Source: Nissolia schottii
Taxonomy: Eukaryota > Streptophyta > Magnoliopsida > Fabales > Fabaceae
Direction of reading: 5' to 3'
Assembly (NCBI GenBank): GCA_003254905.1
Contig: QANU01018435.1
Coordinates: 1,478 to 65,477, forward strand
DNA length: 64,000 nt
Made by a program: the position numbers and the translations under genes. The notes beneath the pieces are model-generated. The model saw nothing but the letters and a program-made list of their open reading frames with translations. It ran no database searches and had not been told where the DNA came from. Shown in pieces: positions 63,254 through 64,000 of this stretch. The first letter of the stretch is position 1. Each line of letters opens with the position of its first letter.

Positions 63254-64000
63254 GGAGGCCAAGGCATTCATTTTTCGATCATCTCTTCCTTCCTCCCCCC
63301 AAGGTCTCCTAGGCCGAAAACTCTTCTTTTCCCTTTCATATTTCTTCACTTTTTACACTTTAGTTCAAGCACTTAGGTTTATGTTAGTAAAGTGCTTTGT
63401 AGAAGCCTTTTTCTTTCAAGACTTGTAACGAAGTTCTGCTGAATTTAATCCAGGTTCTATTTTTTAATCTTCCATTGTCATTTACTCTTTCTTTCTCTTT
63501 ATTTACTCTTGCTTTCTCTTTACTTGCTTTGAGTTTTAGTCCTCCAATCATGGAGGAGTAGTTTCTTAATATCTTGCATGTGGTAACTCTAGATTTGGAT
63601 TAATTTGAGGTCTTGCGCTTAATGATTATGCATGAATTGTTCCACCCTTAATTAATGATATAGCGATTGCATGTTATTAGTTAAGGTTAATCTAAGTTAA
63701 TGAATCTTGACGATTGTATGATTTATTAAACTATGATTAAGGAACTTTTGGAGAACTAATCAGATTTGATTAGGTTGTGCAATTGGTGCTTAATTAATAT
63801 GGGTTTTAATGCTGAGATCTTGGTTTTAGTTCCTGTATTAACAAACGCTTAAGGGATTGACGATCGTAGTTTCTTAAGTGAATTGTATATTAGTTAGAGA
63901 TTTCAACTAATAAACAACATCTCCTTCCATGGATAATTAATCAGGAACCGATGAAAATTAATCCTTGATCTAGTAATGCCATATGCAGGATATTGCTTTT

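Larger units (their letters stand above)
62633..64000 (+). mobile_element. Athila-like LTR, cut by window end
   Basis: It starts TGATAAGTGGATTTTG, the same first eight bases as the LTR at 12095. A GCTCAGCG cluster precedes TATAAATA at 63246-63253 in GGCCTATAAATAGGAGGCC. The rest is AT-rich U5-like sequence with no ORF. The LTR end, PBS and internal region are beyond the window. Confidence 0.65.

Noticed and set aside
1..64000. tRNA or rRNA genes
   Set aside because: No cloverleaf with conserved box A/B sequences and no rRNA-like stretch was recognised; tRNA-like strings found are retrotransposon primer binding sites.

Overview
The window is plant nuclear DNA, almost certainly from a eudicot with a repeat-rich genome. 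It holds nested LTR retrotransposons, AT-rich spacers, and one clear host gene, an intronless KS-type dehydrin at 48861-49169. The dehydrin resembles legume SRC1-type and Arabidopsis HIRD11-type proteins as I remember them; a legume source is only a weak inference. There is no sign of bacterial, organellar, rRNA or tRNA sequence. Assembly gaps lie at 41884-42595 and 57463-57500, with single Ns at 9137 and 28977.

Layout. 1-15256: a nest of minus-strand long terminal repeats (here L1-L8) of one family with TGTAACAyCC...GGGTGTTACA ends and 5-bp target duplications. L8 is the 3' LTR of a Ty3/gypsy chromovirus (Tekay/Del-like) whose rearranged internal region (polypurine tract, zinc-knuckle gag, integrase piece) runs from 15257 to about 20040 and is split by solo LTR L9. 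The PBS-bearing 5' LTR (L13) is at 31731-33985. Between them lie two copies of a plant-transposon-protein pseudogene (26335-27485 and 29471-30846), LTRs L10, L11 and L12, and a suspicious single-N join at 28977. 34056-47549 is the LTR of a Tat-like element split by solo LTR L14 and by a complete, TSD-flanked, non-autonomous Athila element (37248-47447), itself split by solo LTR L15. 47550-52826 is a low-copy island with a Stowaway MITE, the dehydrin gene and an element with inverted subterminal repeats. 52847-60460 is a palindrome of about 2.1-kb arms built from the 3' end of the Tat-like element and its antisense gene (Transposase_28-type); solo LTR L16 interrupts the right arm. A second, smaller palindrome follows (60461-62575), then an Athila-like LTR (62633 to the window end).

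The most interesting signal is the internal architecture of the long LTRs. Many carry, in the same order: a U3 block with GGAATATTTTT; a TATA box; a splice-donor-like GTGGGTAAC; a cluster of short perfect palindromes whose sequence differs by subfamily (CCGCTGAGCGG, TATCGCTGAGCGAT, GTCATTCGAATGAC or TTCAATCGATTGAA); an array of tandem imperfect hairpins, with compensatory stem changes in L9; a conserved GAGAAC-N5-GTTCTC hairpin; an acceptor-like CAG; and in some copies an ORF starting M-x-T/S-P. This looks like an intron-containing transcription unit inside the LTR, with a possible LTR-encoded acidic protein. The CCGCTGAGCGG motif also sits in the promoters of unrelated Athila-type LTRs here. 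These interpretations are inferences from one window.
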